Shown: piece by piece, positions 17,927 through 26,762 of the stretch
How positions within the stretch are numbered: the stretch's first letter is position 1
Layout: each line of letters opens with the position of its first letter
DNA from: Eubacterium sp.
Lineage (GTDB): Bacteria > Bacillota > Clostridia > Acetivibrionales > DSM-1351
Length of the DNA: 42,668 bases
Assembly (NCBI GenBank): GCA_029266335.1
Contig: JAQSXC010000014.1
Coordinates: forward strand, 1 to 42,668
Reading direction: 5' to 3'
The notes under the pieces: model-generated
What the model saw: only the letters and a program-made list of their open reading frames with translations
Told to the model about the DNA's origin: nothing
Database searches by the model: none
Program-made: the position numbers and the translations under genes

Positions 17927-18739
17927 CTATGCCTTCGCATTGCAATTTCCAACCGCTTTCACCAAAGTGTAAATTAAGGTAATTGATAAAACCTGTGCAG
18001 CATAGATTAAGACTGTTTTCGCATTTGGAAAGTTGGTCAGCGATGTTAAGGTATACATTCCGCCAAGTACTGTATTTCCCCATGCGTGTACCAGAACGCT
18101 TGCCCAAATGCTCTTTGTTAACCTATATATTGCTGCCAGTGTGCAGCCTAATGTGATGCAATACAGTGTAAAGGCAGTAAAATCCATAGAACTCTGAGAT
18201 GTGTTTGGCACAAGCCATAGCGGCAGATGCCAGAGGCTCCAGATTATTCCTTCAATAACTGCCGCTGTGAGAAAAGTGAACTTCTTTTCAAGCAAAGGCT
18301 GAAGAATACCACGCCAGCCGATTTCCTCCAAACCGCCTCCAATAACCATCATTGGTATGAAAAGAATAAATAAGTACCAGGGATTTCCCAAATAGGTTTC
18401 CTGCATCACGCAAACTGCAAATTGTATAAGGGAAAAGGCTATGATAAAAGACAAGGTACTCCATAAATGTTCCGTATAAAAAACTTGTTTACAGAATCCT
18501 TTAAATGTAACTGTCCTATATCTTTTTTGAACGATAAATGCGGCATAGGCTGGAGCCATACCGGCACCGAATCCAATTACAGCAAAGTGAAAAAACTGAC
18601 CAAGGTCCCCTGAAAGCAATTTCAAATGATAAGCGGCAATTAACAGAACTTCTGTACCCCATGCGATTATAAAGGTATAAAATAAAAACCTCCACAGCAT
18701 CCTGTGTTCATCTATCGTATGTATAATGGCTTTATTCAT
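17927..18739 (-). CDS. CPBP family intramembrane metalloprotease
   Basis: This 270-residue membrane protein has about seven hydrophobic segments. The CPBP (CAAX protease and bacteriocin-processing) motifs are intact: Glu138-Glu139 with Arg143 in EEIGWRG, His171 in WHLPLW, and a later VHAWGN with its His. Such proteins cleave membrane peptides or give immunity to bacteriocins. Its start overlaps the stop of the MFS gene by 8 bp, so it is translationally coupled. Together with the MerR regulator they form a cassette of regulator, exporter and protease, perhaps for defence against or maturation of a small hydrophobic compound; that role is inferred. Confidence 0.88.
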   Translation of the reverse strand: MNKAIIHTIDEHRMLWRFLFYTFIIAWGTEVLLIAAYHLKLLSGDLGQFFHFAVIGFGAGMAPAYAAFIVQKRYRTVTFKGFCKQVFYTEHLWSTLSFIIAFSLIQFAVCVMQETYLGNPWYLFILFIPMMVIGGGLEEIGWRGILQPLLEKKFTFLTAAVIEGIIWSLWHLPLWLVPNTSQSSMDFTAFTLYCITLGCTLAAIYRLTKSIWASVLVHAWGNTVLGGMYTLTSLTNFPNAKTVLIYAAQVLSITLIYTLVKAVGNCNAKA

Positions 18740-20000
18740 TGGATGTATTCTCCTTTAAGTGGATAAAAATTTTTTTGGAATACAGCGCTATGGAAAAGGA
18801 AAGCCCGGACGTTCCCAATATAACAATCCAGGTACTCCGGGCAGGAATCTCAAACAGTAACCCATAAAGTAATTGTCCGAGTGGCTGTGCACACATAATA
18901 AACACCATGATACTGGCAACCACTTTGCCTATCAGATGTTTTGGCGTTTCTGTCTGCACCAGTGCCAGCATTTGGATGCTAAATGTTGTAGAAAAGACAG
19001 TTACCATAAAGCTCGCAGATGACAACAGCACATATGTAATCAAGACACTCCTCTGCAAAATCATGGTAATCCCCATGATGAAAGCGCAGCTGGAACAAAG
19101 AAGCAGAAATACAAAAGATTTCTCCGGTTTTAACCGCCTTTCAAAAACAACCGTCAGCAATCCGCCAGTCAAACCGCCGGCTGCAAGCAGTCCTTGAGTG
19201 ATGCCGAGCATTTGGTCAGTCACACCCGGAATATCTGCAAGAAGAACTGGAATTCCAATGGTCAGCATGGCAGACAAGGTCATATTAAGTCCGGCAATAA
19301 TAACACAGATAGGAAGGAAGATGGGCTTATCCCGCCTTATAAACCGGCTGCTTTCCGACAAATCATCTTTAACAACTTTTATTAGTCGCTCCGGTTTTTG
19401 TTGTTTTTCAAATGGGATCACAAGAAATAGTTCCAATACAGCAGATAAAAAGAAGCTTATGGCACTTATATGCAAAATCAGAGAAATGCCCCAGATTCCG
19501 AAAAGCATACCACCTAAAATTGGGCCGATGAAATTTGCCAGTGAGCCAACTTGATTTACGATTGCACCCGCAGCCAGCACCTGCTCTTTTTTTACCAATG
19601 CAGGAACACTGGCTTGTACGGTTGGCTGTTCAATACCAGCGATTCCATATAGCAGCATTAACACAACCATCAGTAATGGAACGAGTGGTAATTTCCCCAT
19701 AAGAAAATAGCAACCTGTCACAATTACCGCTGCTGTAAAATCAAGCCAAACCATGATATTGCGTTTGTTTACCCGGTCAGCCAGAACCCCACCTAACAGA
19801 GACAGCGCAATCATTGGAAGAAATGAGCAGGCTGTGACAACACCAAATAAAGCCGAAGACCCTGTTGCCCGAAGTAAATATAAAGGCAAGGAAAAGCGAA
19901 GGATTGCATTGCCAAAAAGCGAAATAATCTGGCCTGCAACCAAAAGCATAAAATCCTTGCCTAATGTTTTTCCTTTTTTCATAATATCCCTGACTTTCAT
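18732..20000 (-). CDS. MFS transporter, macrolide/drug-efflux-like
   Basis: This 422-residue major facilitator protein has twelve predicted membrane segments. Its sequence style (LLVAGQIISLFGNAILRF at the start, GGVLADRVNKRNIM in the first cytoplasmic loop) is that of the Mef/MFS_3 drug-efflux group. The loop motif GGxLADRxxKR is the classic MFS motif A. Two starts are possible, ATG 20000 and ATG 19982; the second has a weak GGGAT before it. A MerR-type promoter with a 19-bp spacer lies at 20024-20054, which strongly suggests induction by the adjacent MerR protein when the exported compound is present. The base composition of the cassette looks somewhat richer in G+C than its surroundings. 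Confidence 0.88.
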   Translation of the reverse strand: MKVRDIMKKGKTLGKDFMLLVAGQIISLFGNAILRFSLPLYLLRATGSSALFGVVTACSFLPMIALSLLGGVLADRVNKRNIMVWLDFTAAVIVTGCYFLMGKLPLVPLLMVVLMLLYGIAGIEQPTVQASVPALVKKEQVLAAGAIVNQVGSLANFIGPILGGMLFGIWGISLILHISAISFFLSAVLELFLVIPFEKQQKPERLIKVVKDDLSESSRFIRRDKPIFLPICVIIAGLNMTLSAMLTIGIPVLLADIPGVTDQMLGITQGLLAAGGLTGGLLTVVFERRLKPEKSFVFLLLCSSCAFIMGITMILQRSVLITYVLLSSASFMVTVFSTTFSIQMLALVQTETPKHLIGKVVASIMVFIMCAQPLGQLLYGLLFEIPARSTWIVILGTSGLSFSIALYSKKIFIHLKENTSNE

Positions 20001-20023
20001 TATAAAATCTTTTTACGATTCTA

Positions 20024-20054
20024 AGTGTAAGGGTGGGGGGAACCACCAAGTCAA
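20024..20054 (-). promoter_or_regulatory. MerR-type promoter with 19-bp spacer before the MFS gene
   Basis: On the minus strand, -35 TTGACT (20054-20049), a 19-bp spacer containing the inverted repeat GGTGG/CCACC, and -10 TACACT (20029-20024). The long spacer and the dyad inside it are the hallmark of promoters that MerR-family activators twist into an active form. Confidence 0.8.
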
Positions 20055-20066
20055 GGGGAAAAAATC

Positions 20067-21101
20067 TTATATCAGAGGCAACCAGACCTCATAAAAATTC
20101 CGCTCTGTTTGCCCGGACAATTCTACAAAGCGGATGAATATATATACCGTACCTTTAAACTCCTCATTGTTCGCCTTTGCCCATTCATGGCAGGAAAAGA
20201 ACATATCTTCCATAATGGAATCATCATGACTATCGGCTTCCAATACGGTATGGAGACACCTTCCGCTTTCCAGATACATGTTGCCTACCTGACGGCCCTT
20301 GTCTACGGCCCGTCTGACGATACACATTCCGGTTCCCTTATAGCCGGTGGAATCAAAGGTGACAGCCCGAACCAGATTGGATAAAATATCTTCCTGCTGC
20401 AAATCCAGATAATTAAGCACTCTATTTTGGTATTCTTTCAAAGAAGATACCGAATCAAAGGATTCCCGGACTAGATACAGAGGAAATTCCCGTACTGAAA
20501 ATTCTCCCTTGGAACTAATGGCATATTCGTAAAATTGTTTGGTATCGTTAAGATGCTTTACCATACGTTGTTGCGCCCTAATGGTTTCTTCCAGGTATTC
20601 AATTTTACTATTCAGATAGTACATGGTGTCAGGCTGCTTGCCTGACTGCATCAATTCTAAGATTTCAAGCGGAGTAAAGCCACGCTTTTTATAGAAGTCA
20701 ATTGACATAAGGTGCGAAATATCAGAAAAGGTAAATTCACGGTATTGACTGCTTGGATTCCGTTCAGGGACAATCAAACCGATTTCTTCATAATAGCGCA
20801 AAGTTTCTCTTGTCAGACCAAGATTTTTATACAGGTCATTGGCACGATAAACCATGGTATAGTTGTCCGTGTCCATTCTGTTAATTCTTTGGAACTCGCC
20901 TTGCAGTTCATGGTTGTCCTGAATCACAATTTTATTTCTCAAGTATCTTTTGTCGGCGGGTTTTTCAGTGTGAGCGGGAATCAGCCAGAGTTTTCCCTTT
21001 TTTGTTGCACCGTCAATTCTACCCGTTTCACAATAGTAGGCTATCATACGGCTGGAAACGTCCCATTTTTTTGAGAATTCAGCAGCAGTTAAATAATTCA
21101 T
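20067..21101 (-). CDS. MerR family activator with extra N-terminal HTH and GyrI-like effector domain
   Basis: This 344-residue regulator has three parts. First is an N-terminal winged HTH of the excisionase/MerR-like type (about residues 2-42), then a second, typical MerR HTH (about 83-150, with LGLTRETLRYYEEIGLI), then a dimerisation coiled coil (about 170-195). The C-terminal part (about 205-344) resembles the GyrI/BmrR-type small-molecule-binding fold. Standard MerR activators have one HTH, so the double arrangement is uncommon. The ATG at 21101 follows GGAGGG; a longer frame from 21122 would include that site. It is the first gene of the cassette, and the target promoter lies just after its stop codon. 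Confidence 0.88.
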   Translation of the reverse strand: MNYLTAAEFSKKWDVSSRMIAYYCETGRIDGATKKGKLWLIPAHTEKPADKRYLRNKIVIQDNHELQGEFQRINRMDTDNYTMVYRANDLYKNLGLTRETLRYYEEIGLIVPERNPSSQYREFTFSDISHLMSIDFYKKRGFTPLEILELMQSGKQPDTMYYLNSKIEYLEETIRAQQRMVKHLNDTKQFYEYAISSKGEFSVREFPLYLVRESFDSVSSLKEYQNRVLNYLDLQQEDILSNLVRAVTFDSTGYKGTGMCIVRRAVDKGRQVGNMYLESGRCLHTVLEADSHDDSIMEDMFFSCHEWAKANNEEFKGTVYIFIRFVELSGQTERNFYEVWLPLI

Positions 21102-21125
21102 TTCACATCCCTCCGTTAACATTAT

Positions 21126-21143
21126 ATTTCAGATATCTGAAAT
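21126..21143. promoter_or_regulatory. 18-bp perfect palindrome at the merR-like promoter
   Basis: ATTTCAGATATCTGAAAT is a perfect palindrome 25 bp before the regulator start. On the minus strand TATAAT overlaps or abuts it (21127-21122), so a protein bound here would cover the promoter. It is a candidate operator for autoregulation. Confidence 0.55.
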
Positions 21144-21253
21144 TTAAAATCTAATCATTAAAACACTTTATGTTTTTTTCGAGGATAGTCATTTATACTT
21201 TTATCTATAAGCGAAAAATTTATCTTTTTTCCGGATCGGTGCAAATTGAGTAA

Positions 21254-21285
21254 AAATTCCCCGGGAATTAAACCCAAAAAGGGTT
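21254..21285. repeat. right imperfect direct repeat flanking the efflux cassette
   Basis: This block has the same order of small palindromes as 17829-17859 (AATTCC..GGAATT then ACCC..GGGT), in the same orientation, 3.4 kb away. The cassette of regulator, MFS and CPBP genes lies exactly between the two. Otherwise the gap 21102-21491 holds only A+T-rich sequence. Confidence 0.6.
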
Positions 21286-21491
21286 GAGGTGTCATTATGT
21301 AAATAAGTTATAAATCTTATATTGCCAGGCAATACATAATAAACCTTTAATTATTTAAAAAATTATGTTAAGTAATATATGGTATAATAAAAAGCAATAA
21401 CTTTGATTTAACATAACTACTTAATAAGCCGTTATATTAAAAGTACTTCAATTTATACTTAACATGATTACATAACATAAGGAGTAAATTA

Positions 21492-22547
21492 GTGAGATAT
21501 TTGACTATTGACCTTGTACAGGAAGGCATGAGAGTAGGTAAAACCATATTTAATGAACAGGGAGTAGTTTTACTTAACGCAAACGCAGTATTAACAAGAG
21601 CTACAATAGACAGACTTGAATTTCTGGGTTACAAAGGACTTATTATTGAAGATGAAATTTCAGAGGATATTGAATACAATGAAAATTTTGTTTCGAATGA
21701 AGTTAAATTCTCTTTAGCCAGGAAGCTGAATAATGCCATTTTGGTAAATACAGATAACAAGGAGAATTTGTATAAAGAGATTGATAATCTCAAGCTCCTG
21801 ATTTCAGACCTGATTAACGAGATGTTATCAAAAAGGGAGATAAATCTTAACCTTTTAGAGCTAAAAATGTTTGATAATTATACATATTTTCATTCTGTTA
21901 ATGTTGCAATTATATCTCTGGCAATTGCATACCATTTGAAAATGAACAAGGCTGATATGCTTACAATTGGTACAGCTGCACTTCTTCATGACATCGGGAA
22001 AATATACATCGGCACTGAGATCTTAAATAAACCGGGTTCATTAACCGAAGAAGAGTTTGAAATTATGAAAACTCACAGTAAAAAAGGGTATGATATATTA
22101 AGCAATGGAAATAATTTATCTGTAAAGACGACGGTTTCCGTGCTATCTCATCATGAACACTACGATGGTTCAGGCTATCCAAACGGCTTAACAGGTGAAA
22201 ACATAATTTTATCCGGGAGAATAATATGCATTGCAGATGTATATGATGCTTTAACTTCCGACAGACCTTACAGGAAAGGCTGTTCGGTTCTGGAAGCAAC
22301 AGAATATATTATGGCAAACAGTGGTTCCCTGTTTGATCCTGAACTGGTTGCGCTTTTTATCTCAAAGGTTAATCCATATCCTGTGGGCTCATCGGTTCGG
22401 CTTAGTAATGGTGAGATTGGTATTGTTGTTAATAATAGTGAAAAGCTCTGTCTAAGACCTACAATTAAAATAATAGAAGAAAACAGAATTGTAGACCTGT
22501 TTAATGATAAAGATTATCTTTCTATAGTAATCACAGGTCTGGTATAG
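21492..22547 (+). CDS. HD-GYP domain phosphodiesterase
   Basis: This 351-residue protein has a short N-terminal beta domain (about 1-55) of the DUF3391-like type, a helical linker, and an HD-GYP domain (about 125-300). Metal ligands are visible: His134, HDIGK (166-170), and HHEHYDGSGYP (220-230), followed by the DVYDALTSDRPYR motif. HD-GYP enzymes degrade cyclic di-GMP or cGAMP. A short C-terminal beta tail (about 300-350) is typical of clostridial versions. The start is GTG with AAGGAG 7-8 nt upstream. The neighbours (zinc-ribbon protein, Rho) are core genes. Signal input is not evident because there is no obvious sensor domain. Confidence 0.92.
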   Translation: MRYLTIDLVQEGMRVGKTIFNEQGVVLLNANAVLTRATIDRLEFLGYKGLIIEDEISEDIEYNENFVSNEVKFSLARKLNNAILVNTDNKENLYKEIDNLKLLISDLINEMLSKREINLNLLELKMFDNYTYFHSVNVAIISLAIAYHLKMNKADMLTIGTAALLHDIGKIYIGTEILNKPGSLTEEEFEIMKTHSKKGYDILSNGNNLSVKTTVSVLSHHEHYDGSGYPNGLTGENIILSGRIICIADVYDALTSDRPYRKGCSVLEATEYIMANSGSLFDPELVALFISKVNPYPVGSSVRLSNGEIGIVVNNSEKLCLRPTIKIIEENRIVDLFNDKDYLSIVITGLV

Positions 22548-22712
22548 TTTTAGCGGTTTAAGCCTATGCTTTACATAAAAAAATGATAAAGGAATTTTTC
22601 TTTTTTTATAGAATATAATTATATCATCAGTTATGTAGATTATTTACCTGCCTTTGATAGGAAAGCGGCTCACAAGGCTGCCAGGGTGTTCTTGAATGAT
22701 GAGGTGAGAGAG

Positions 22713-23348
22713 ATGCTGATAGATATGGATATTACAATTGCATATAAATGCTTCTCTTGTGGAACGTTTGATTTTACTCGGATTAACCTCTTCAAACTTT
22801 TTTCGGGAGAAAATATTGAATCAGTCTGTAAATGTGGCATAGCCAGATTAAAAATATTTGATTCGGCAAAAGATGAATATATATTATCAGTGCCTTGTAT
22901 AGGCTGCGGTTCGACTCATAGGCATATAATGAGGAGAGATTCACTGCTGAGCAATAACATAATTATTTACACATGTCCCATAACCGGTATAAAGAATTGC
23001 TTTATTGGTAAAGATGTTTTTGTCAGGAAGTTCATAGATAATTTTGAGAAAGAATTAGATGGAATTATTGATGGTCTCGGGTATGACAGCTATTTTGACA
23101 ATACCCGTGTAATGCTGGATACGTTGAATAAAATACATGATATAGCTGAAAAGGGAGAGCTGTACTGCGAATGCGGAAGCAATGATATTACTGTTTCAAT
23201 GCTTCGTAAGGGTATTGCTCTGAAATGTGCAGATTGTAATAGGACTAAATTCATTCCTGCATCTAACAACAATGACCTGAAAAAAATACTGCAAAAGGAT
23301 AGAATAATCCTGTTAAGTAAAAAATCCAAATATAAAATACCAAATTAG
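22713..23348 (+). CDS. multi-zinc-ribbon protein of unknown function
   Basis: This 211-residue protein has several CxxC pairs: CFSC and CKC near the N-terminus, CIGC in the middle, and CEC plus CADC near the C-terminus. They look like three zinc-ribbon-like modules joined by helical stretches. I do not recognise a named family. The ATG at 22713 follows GAGGTGAGAG; an earlier TTG at 22686 lacks a good site. It lies between HD-GYP and rho, with all three on the plus strand, although rho has its own strong promoter. Nucleic-acid binding or metal storage are possible, but nothing in the sequence decides between them. Confidence 0.75.
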   Translation: MLIDMDITIAYKCFSCGTFDFTRINLFKLFSGENIESVCKCGIARLKIFDSAKDEYILSVPCIGCGSTHRHIMRRDSLLSNNIIIYTCPITGIKNCFIGKDVFVRKFIDNFEKELDGIIDGLGYDSYFDNTRVMLDTLNKIHDIAEKGELYCECGSNDITVSMLRKGIALKCADCNRTKFIPASNNNDLKKILQKDRIILLSKKSKYKIPN

Positions 23349-23473
23349 TGAAACCCCGATTTTCAACTGAGATAGTTCCTGAAAAAGGAAACTATTATTT
23401 GACAGCCCTATATTTAAATGGATTTGAAAAGATTAGGAAATAATGTCAGTATTGTGGGAAAATAACACTAAGA

Positions 23474-23502
23474 TTGACATGTATTTACACATTTGATATA
23501 AT
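23474..23502 (+). promoter_or_regulatory. consensus sigma-A promoter of rho
   Basis: TTGACA (23474-23479), exactly 17 bp, then TATAAT (23497-23502) with an extended TGA before it. It is close to a perfect consensus. A leader of about 125 nt follows before the rho start. Confidence 0.85.
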
Positions 23503-23634
23503 GAATTTTGTGGAATATTCAAAAATTCTCCTCTAGAAAAAGGAATTAAATAAAAAGTTTTTTCTAAAGATTTTTCGAACAAATTTCCTATTTTAATGTT
23601 CAATAATAAAAATGATTATATAAGGTGGTGAACT

Positions 23635-25974
23635 ATGGATCAGATTGATTTACAGTCAAAAACACTTGAAGACTTGCGCTATATTGCAAAAATGATGGGT
23701 GTTAAAAACATATCCAAATTAAAAAAGAATGAATTATTGGATATACTATTGAAAAATTCTGAAGAATCCAATGAAAAAAAAGATTCCAAAATATCAGAGA
23801 ATACTAATTCCGGAGAAACAGCACCAGAAATAGCAAAGACCGCTTCCGATACAGAAAAGACAAGTTCTGAAAACAAAAGCATTTCTGAGGATGGCAGTCA
23901 AGGTGCTGAAACTGATAAGGTAAACACATCAGAGAATAAATCAGCTAAAACCGGTAAAGTGAAAAAAAATGCAAAAACGGATAAAAATGCTGATTCAGAT
24001 AAAGTAAAAGATACGGCAGCATCTGCAGTTCAATCCCGGGTGAAGGAAACAGTCAGTGAAATTGCAGATACTTCAAAGATGGATCAAAAGCCTGAAGTTG
24101 TATTGGACTCCAACAAGACTGTATCTATTGAACCAAAAGTCAGCGAAGAAGAAAAAACACATGATGCTGAAGCATCTGTTCTGAGAAAATCCCGAAGAGG
24201 CAGACCAAGCAAAACAGCAAAGGATGTATCTGTAGAGACCGATGCTAAAGAGACAGAAAATCCTGATACAGCAGTAGTGGTTGAAAGTAAAGAAGAGACC
24301 GTAAGTACTGAACCAAAACCAGGCAGATTGTCAGAAAAGCTGCTACATTTAGATAAAAGAGAAGATAATAAAAAAATAAATTCCAAAAAAGTTCAAATTG
24401 ATAAAACTGAACAGAAAACAGAAAATAGAGATGTTGACAAGAAACCTGTCATCACTCCCAGACCTGAAAACAGGCCTGTTAGAACAAATGTTTCTGTCCA
24501 GAATTCTCAAAAGCTCAATGCAGTAGATGGTGCGGTATCTGTACCCGGAACAGCAAAAACAGAGAAAAGGCCGATACACGTACAGTCAAGAGCAGCTGTA
24601 AAGCCGACTTTACCACAGCCGCAATCACAGCAGTTATCCAACCAGCTGACATCAAGACCGCAGCCTGTAACACAACCACAGATGCAGCAGCAGGCACAGA
24701 CTCAAAATGTCCAGACAGTTCAGCAGCCGGCGCAGCAAGCCCCCCTGATACCGTCAGCTCAGCAGACGCAACCAATACAGCAGGTACAACCTGTACAGTC
24801 AGCTCCGATCCCGCAGGTTCAGCCACAGCAGCCAAATGAGAAGATAGAAAGTGATGATCCTGTTGAAGGAGTACTTGAAGTACTACCTGATGGCTATGGC
24901 TTCTTAAGAAGCGAGAATTACCTGTCGGGTCCCAGAGATATTTACGTATCTCCTTCACAAATCAGAAGGTTTGGGCTTAAAACGGGAGACAAGCTGAGAG
25001 GTAAAGGAAGGATACCAAAAGAAGGTGAAAAATTCCAGGCGCTTCTCTATGTACAATCAATTAATGGAGATACCCCTGATGTTGCCTCAAAAAGAACCCC
25101 TTTTGAGTATCTGACCCCTATATATCCGGAAAGCCGAATTACATTGGAAACCGCCCCAAGAGAGTTTTCTACACGATTGATAGATTTAATTGCTCCTATA
25201 GGTAAAGGCCAGAGAGGAATGATAGTATCACCTCCTAAAGCCGGTAAAACCATATTACTTAAAAAGATTGCAAATGCTATTACTGTTAACTATCCTGAGG
25301 TTGAGCTCATTGTATTGTTAATAGATGAACGTCCCGAAGAAGTAACAGACATGCAGCGTTCAATAAAGGGAGAAGTTATTTATTCTACCTTTGATGAAGT
25401 TCCCGAACACCATATTAAGGTTGCTGAAATGGTACTTGAAAGAGCTCAGAGACTTGTTGAACAGAAGAAGGATGTAGTAATACTCCTTGATAGTATCACA
25501 AGACTTGCCAGAGCTTATAATCTTACTATTCCGCCAACAGGCAGAACCTTATCCGGTGGTCTTGATCCCGGTGCGTTGCACAAACCAAAGAGATTCTTCG
25601 GTGCTGCAAGAAATATTGAGAATGGCGGAAGCTTGACCATAATGGCAACTGCACTTATTGAAACCGGAAGCAGAATGGATGATGTTATTTTCGAGGAATT
25701 CAAGGGAACAGGTAACATGGAATTGCACCTTGACAGGAAACTCTCTGAAAAGAGAATCTTCCCTGCTATTGATATCAATAAGTCAGGTACACGAAGAGAA
25801 GAACTGCTGCTTAGCCAGAAAGAGCTTGAAAGTGTATATGCTGTCAGAAAAGCAATGAGTAACATGGGTACCGCAGAGGTTACAGAAATAATGATAAACC
25901 GTCTTTTGCAAACAAGGACAAATGATGACTTTGTAAAAAGTATTAATATTTCCTTCCTTGATAAAAATTCATAG
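23635..25974 (+). CDS. rho: transcription termination factor Rho with a long disordered, Q-rich insertion
   Basis: This is a 779-residue Rho; the usual length is about 420-440. Order of parts: an N-terminal Rho_N/SAP-like domain (about 1-41), a very long charged low-complexity region (about 42-322, Lys/Glu/Ser/Thr), a Gln/Pro-rich stretch (about 323-402), the cold-shock RNA-binding domain (about 408-475, with DGYGFLRS), and the hexameric ATPase. Walker A (SPPKAGKT, about 531-538) and Walker B ([13 protein letters not shown]) are intact. Rho is an RNA-dependent ATPase that releases transcripts from RNA polymerase. AAGGTGG before the ATG fixes the start. The insertion lies between the two N-terminal domains, as in some clostridial and actinobacterial Rho proteins. 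Confidence 0.96.
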   Translation: MDQIDLQSKTLEDLRYIAKMMGVKNISKLKKNELLDILLKNSEESNEKKDSKISENTNSGETAPEIAKTASDTEKTSSENKSISEDGSQGAETDKVNTSENKSAKTGKVKKNAKTDKNADSDKVKDTAASAVQSRVKETVSEIADTSKMDQKPEVVLDSNKTVSIEPKVSEEEKTHDAEASVLRKSRRGRPSKTAKDVSVETDAKETENPDTAVVVESKEETVSTEPKPGRLSEKLLHLDKREDNKKINSKKVQIDKTEQKTENRDVDKKPVITPRPENRPVRTNVSVQNSQKLNAVDGAVSVPGTAKTEKRPIHVQSRAAVKPTLPQPQSQQLSNQLTSRPQPVTQPQMQQQAQTQNVQTVQQPAQQAPLIPSAQQTQPIQQVQPVQSAPIPQVQPQQPNEKIESDDPVEGVLEVLPDGYGFLRSENYLSGPRDIYVSPSQIRRFGLKTGDKLRGKGRIPKEGEKFQALLYVQSINGDTPDVASKRTPFEYLTPIYPESRITLETAPREFSTRLIDLIAPIGKGQRGMIVSPPKAGKTILLKKIANAITVNYPEVELIVLLIDERPEEVTDMQRSIKGEVIYSTFDEVPEHHIKVAEMVLERAQRLVEQKKDVVILLDSITRLARAYNLTIPPTGRTLSGGLDPGALHKPKRFFGAARNIENGGSLTIMATALIETGSRMDDVIFEEFKGTGNMELHLDRKLSEKRIFPAIDINKSGTRREELLLSQKELESVYAVRKAMSNMGTAEVTEIMINRLLQTRTNDDFVKSINISFLDKNS

Positions 25975-26023
25975 TTGGCAATAAATTCATTTAACAGACC
26001 TGCCATAAGTGATAAAAAGGGTA

Positions 26024-26052
26024 TTGCGGTATATGTGTTTTTATGTTAAAAT
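26024..26052 (+). promoter_or_regulatory. promoter of rpmE with a structured leader
   Basis: TTGCGG (26024-26029), a 17-bp spacer and TAAAAT (26047-26052) with an extended TGT. About 90 nt of leader follow, with short pairing segments (CAAC..GTTG around GTAC..GTAC, then TTTCAA..TTGAAA). Confidence 0.6.
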
Positions 26053-26148
26053 ATCACTTGCCTCTTTAATAAGCAACTTAGTACAATCGTACGTTGAATA
26101 TATAAAAATTGAGGACGTTTCAATTTGGTTGAAAGAAGGTGAAAAGCA

Positions 26149-26358
26149 ATGAAAGAAGGAATACATCCAGATTACGCAGAAGCAGTAGTTAAGTGTGCAT
26201 GCGGCGAAACTTTTACCACTGGTTCTACTAAAAAAGCCCTTCACGTTGAAATTTGTTCAAAGTGTCATCCTTTCTTTACAGGAAGGCAGAAACTCATTGA
26301 TACTGGTGGACGTGTTGATAAGTTCAAAAAGAAATATGGTATCGTTGATAACGAATAA
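26149..26358 (+). CDS. rpmE: 50S ribosomal protein L31, zinc form
   Basis: This 69-residue protein is bL31. The start KEGIHPDY and the four zinc cysteines (Cys16, Cys18, Cys36, Cys39) mark the C+ form that holds zinc. Bacteria may also carry a zinc-free copy used in zinc starvation, which is not in this window. AAGGTG precedes the ATG. A terminator follows 13 bp after the stop. Order rho-rpmE-yqhQ-prmC is common in Firmicutes. Confidence 0.97.
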   Translation: MKEGIHPDYAEAVVKCACGETFTTGSTKKALHVEICSKCHPFFTGRQKLIDTGGRVDKFKKKYGIVDNE

Positions 26359-26371
26359 TACGAAGACATTA

Positions 26372-26404
26372 AAAAGACTGGGAAGGACTTTCCCAGTCTT
26401 TTGT
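26372..26404 (+). terminator. terminator after rpmE
   Basis: A perfect 13-bp stem (26372-26384 with 26390-26402) has a GGACT loop and a T-rich right arm end. Confidence 0.9.
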
Positions 26405-26673
26405 TTAATTATTATTCCCTGGCGAAATTATTTCTATTACGGGTAGTAATTTATTGAGGATATAGTTTCAGATGGTTGTGCACCATTCCGCAGGGCAAAT
26501 TATCTGATTTGCTGATAAAAAATTGCACGTTGGTATATTGAGGCATACTTGAATATAATTGACTTAAACAGTTATTTGATTTAATATGAGCCATATAGAG
26601 TATTTTTATATAACAGAATCCGATAAATAAGAATTTATTTGATGATAAAGACAAAACGTATTATTTATACATT

Positions 26674-26714
26674 AGTTATATATAGTTATGTATAGTTATA
26701 TATCAGTTATATGG
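26674..26714. repeat. 10-bp tandem repeat upstream of yqhQ
   Basis: There are four units of AGTTATRTAT type, starting at 26674, 26684, 26694 and, after one extra base, 26705. The period is one helical turn. The rest of the gap 26405-26762 is A+T-rich and holds no visible gene. Confidence 0.7.
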
Positions 26715-26762
26715 ATGTGATTTCTATTCAGTCATATATCAGGATATATACAAGGAGGTAAA

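Noticed and set aside
24515..24958. 147-residue open frame antisense to rho
   Set aside because: It is a by-product of the CAG/CCG-rich Gln/Pro codons of rho; the composition (Val/Ala/Leu/Ser) follows from that.
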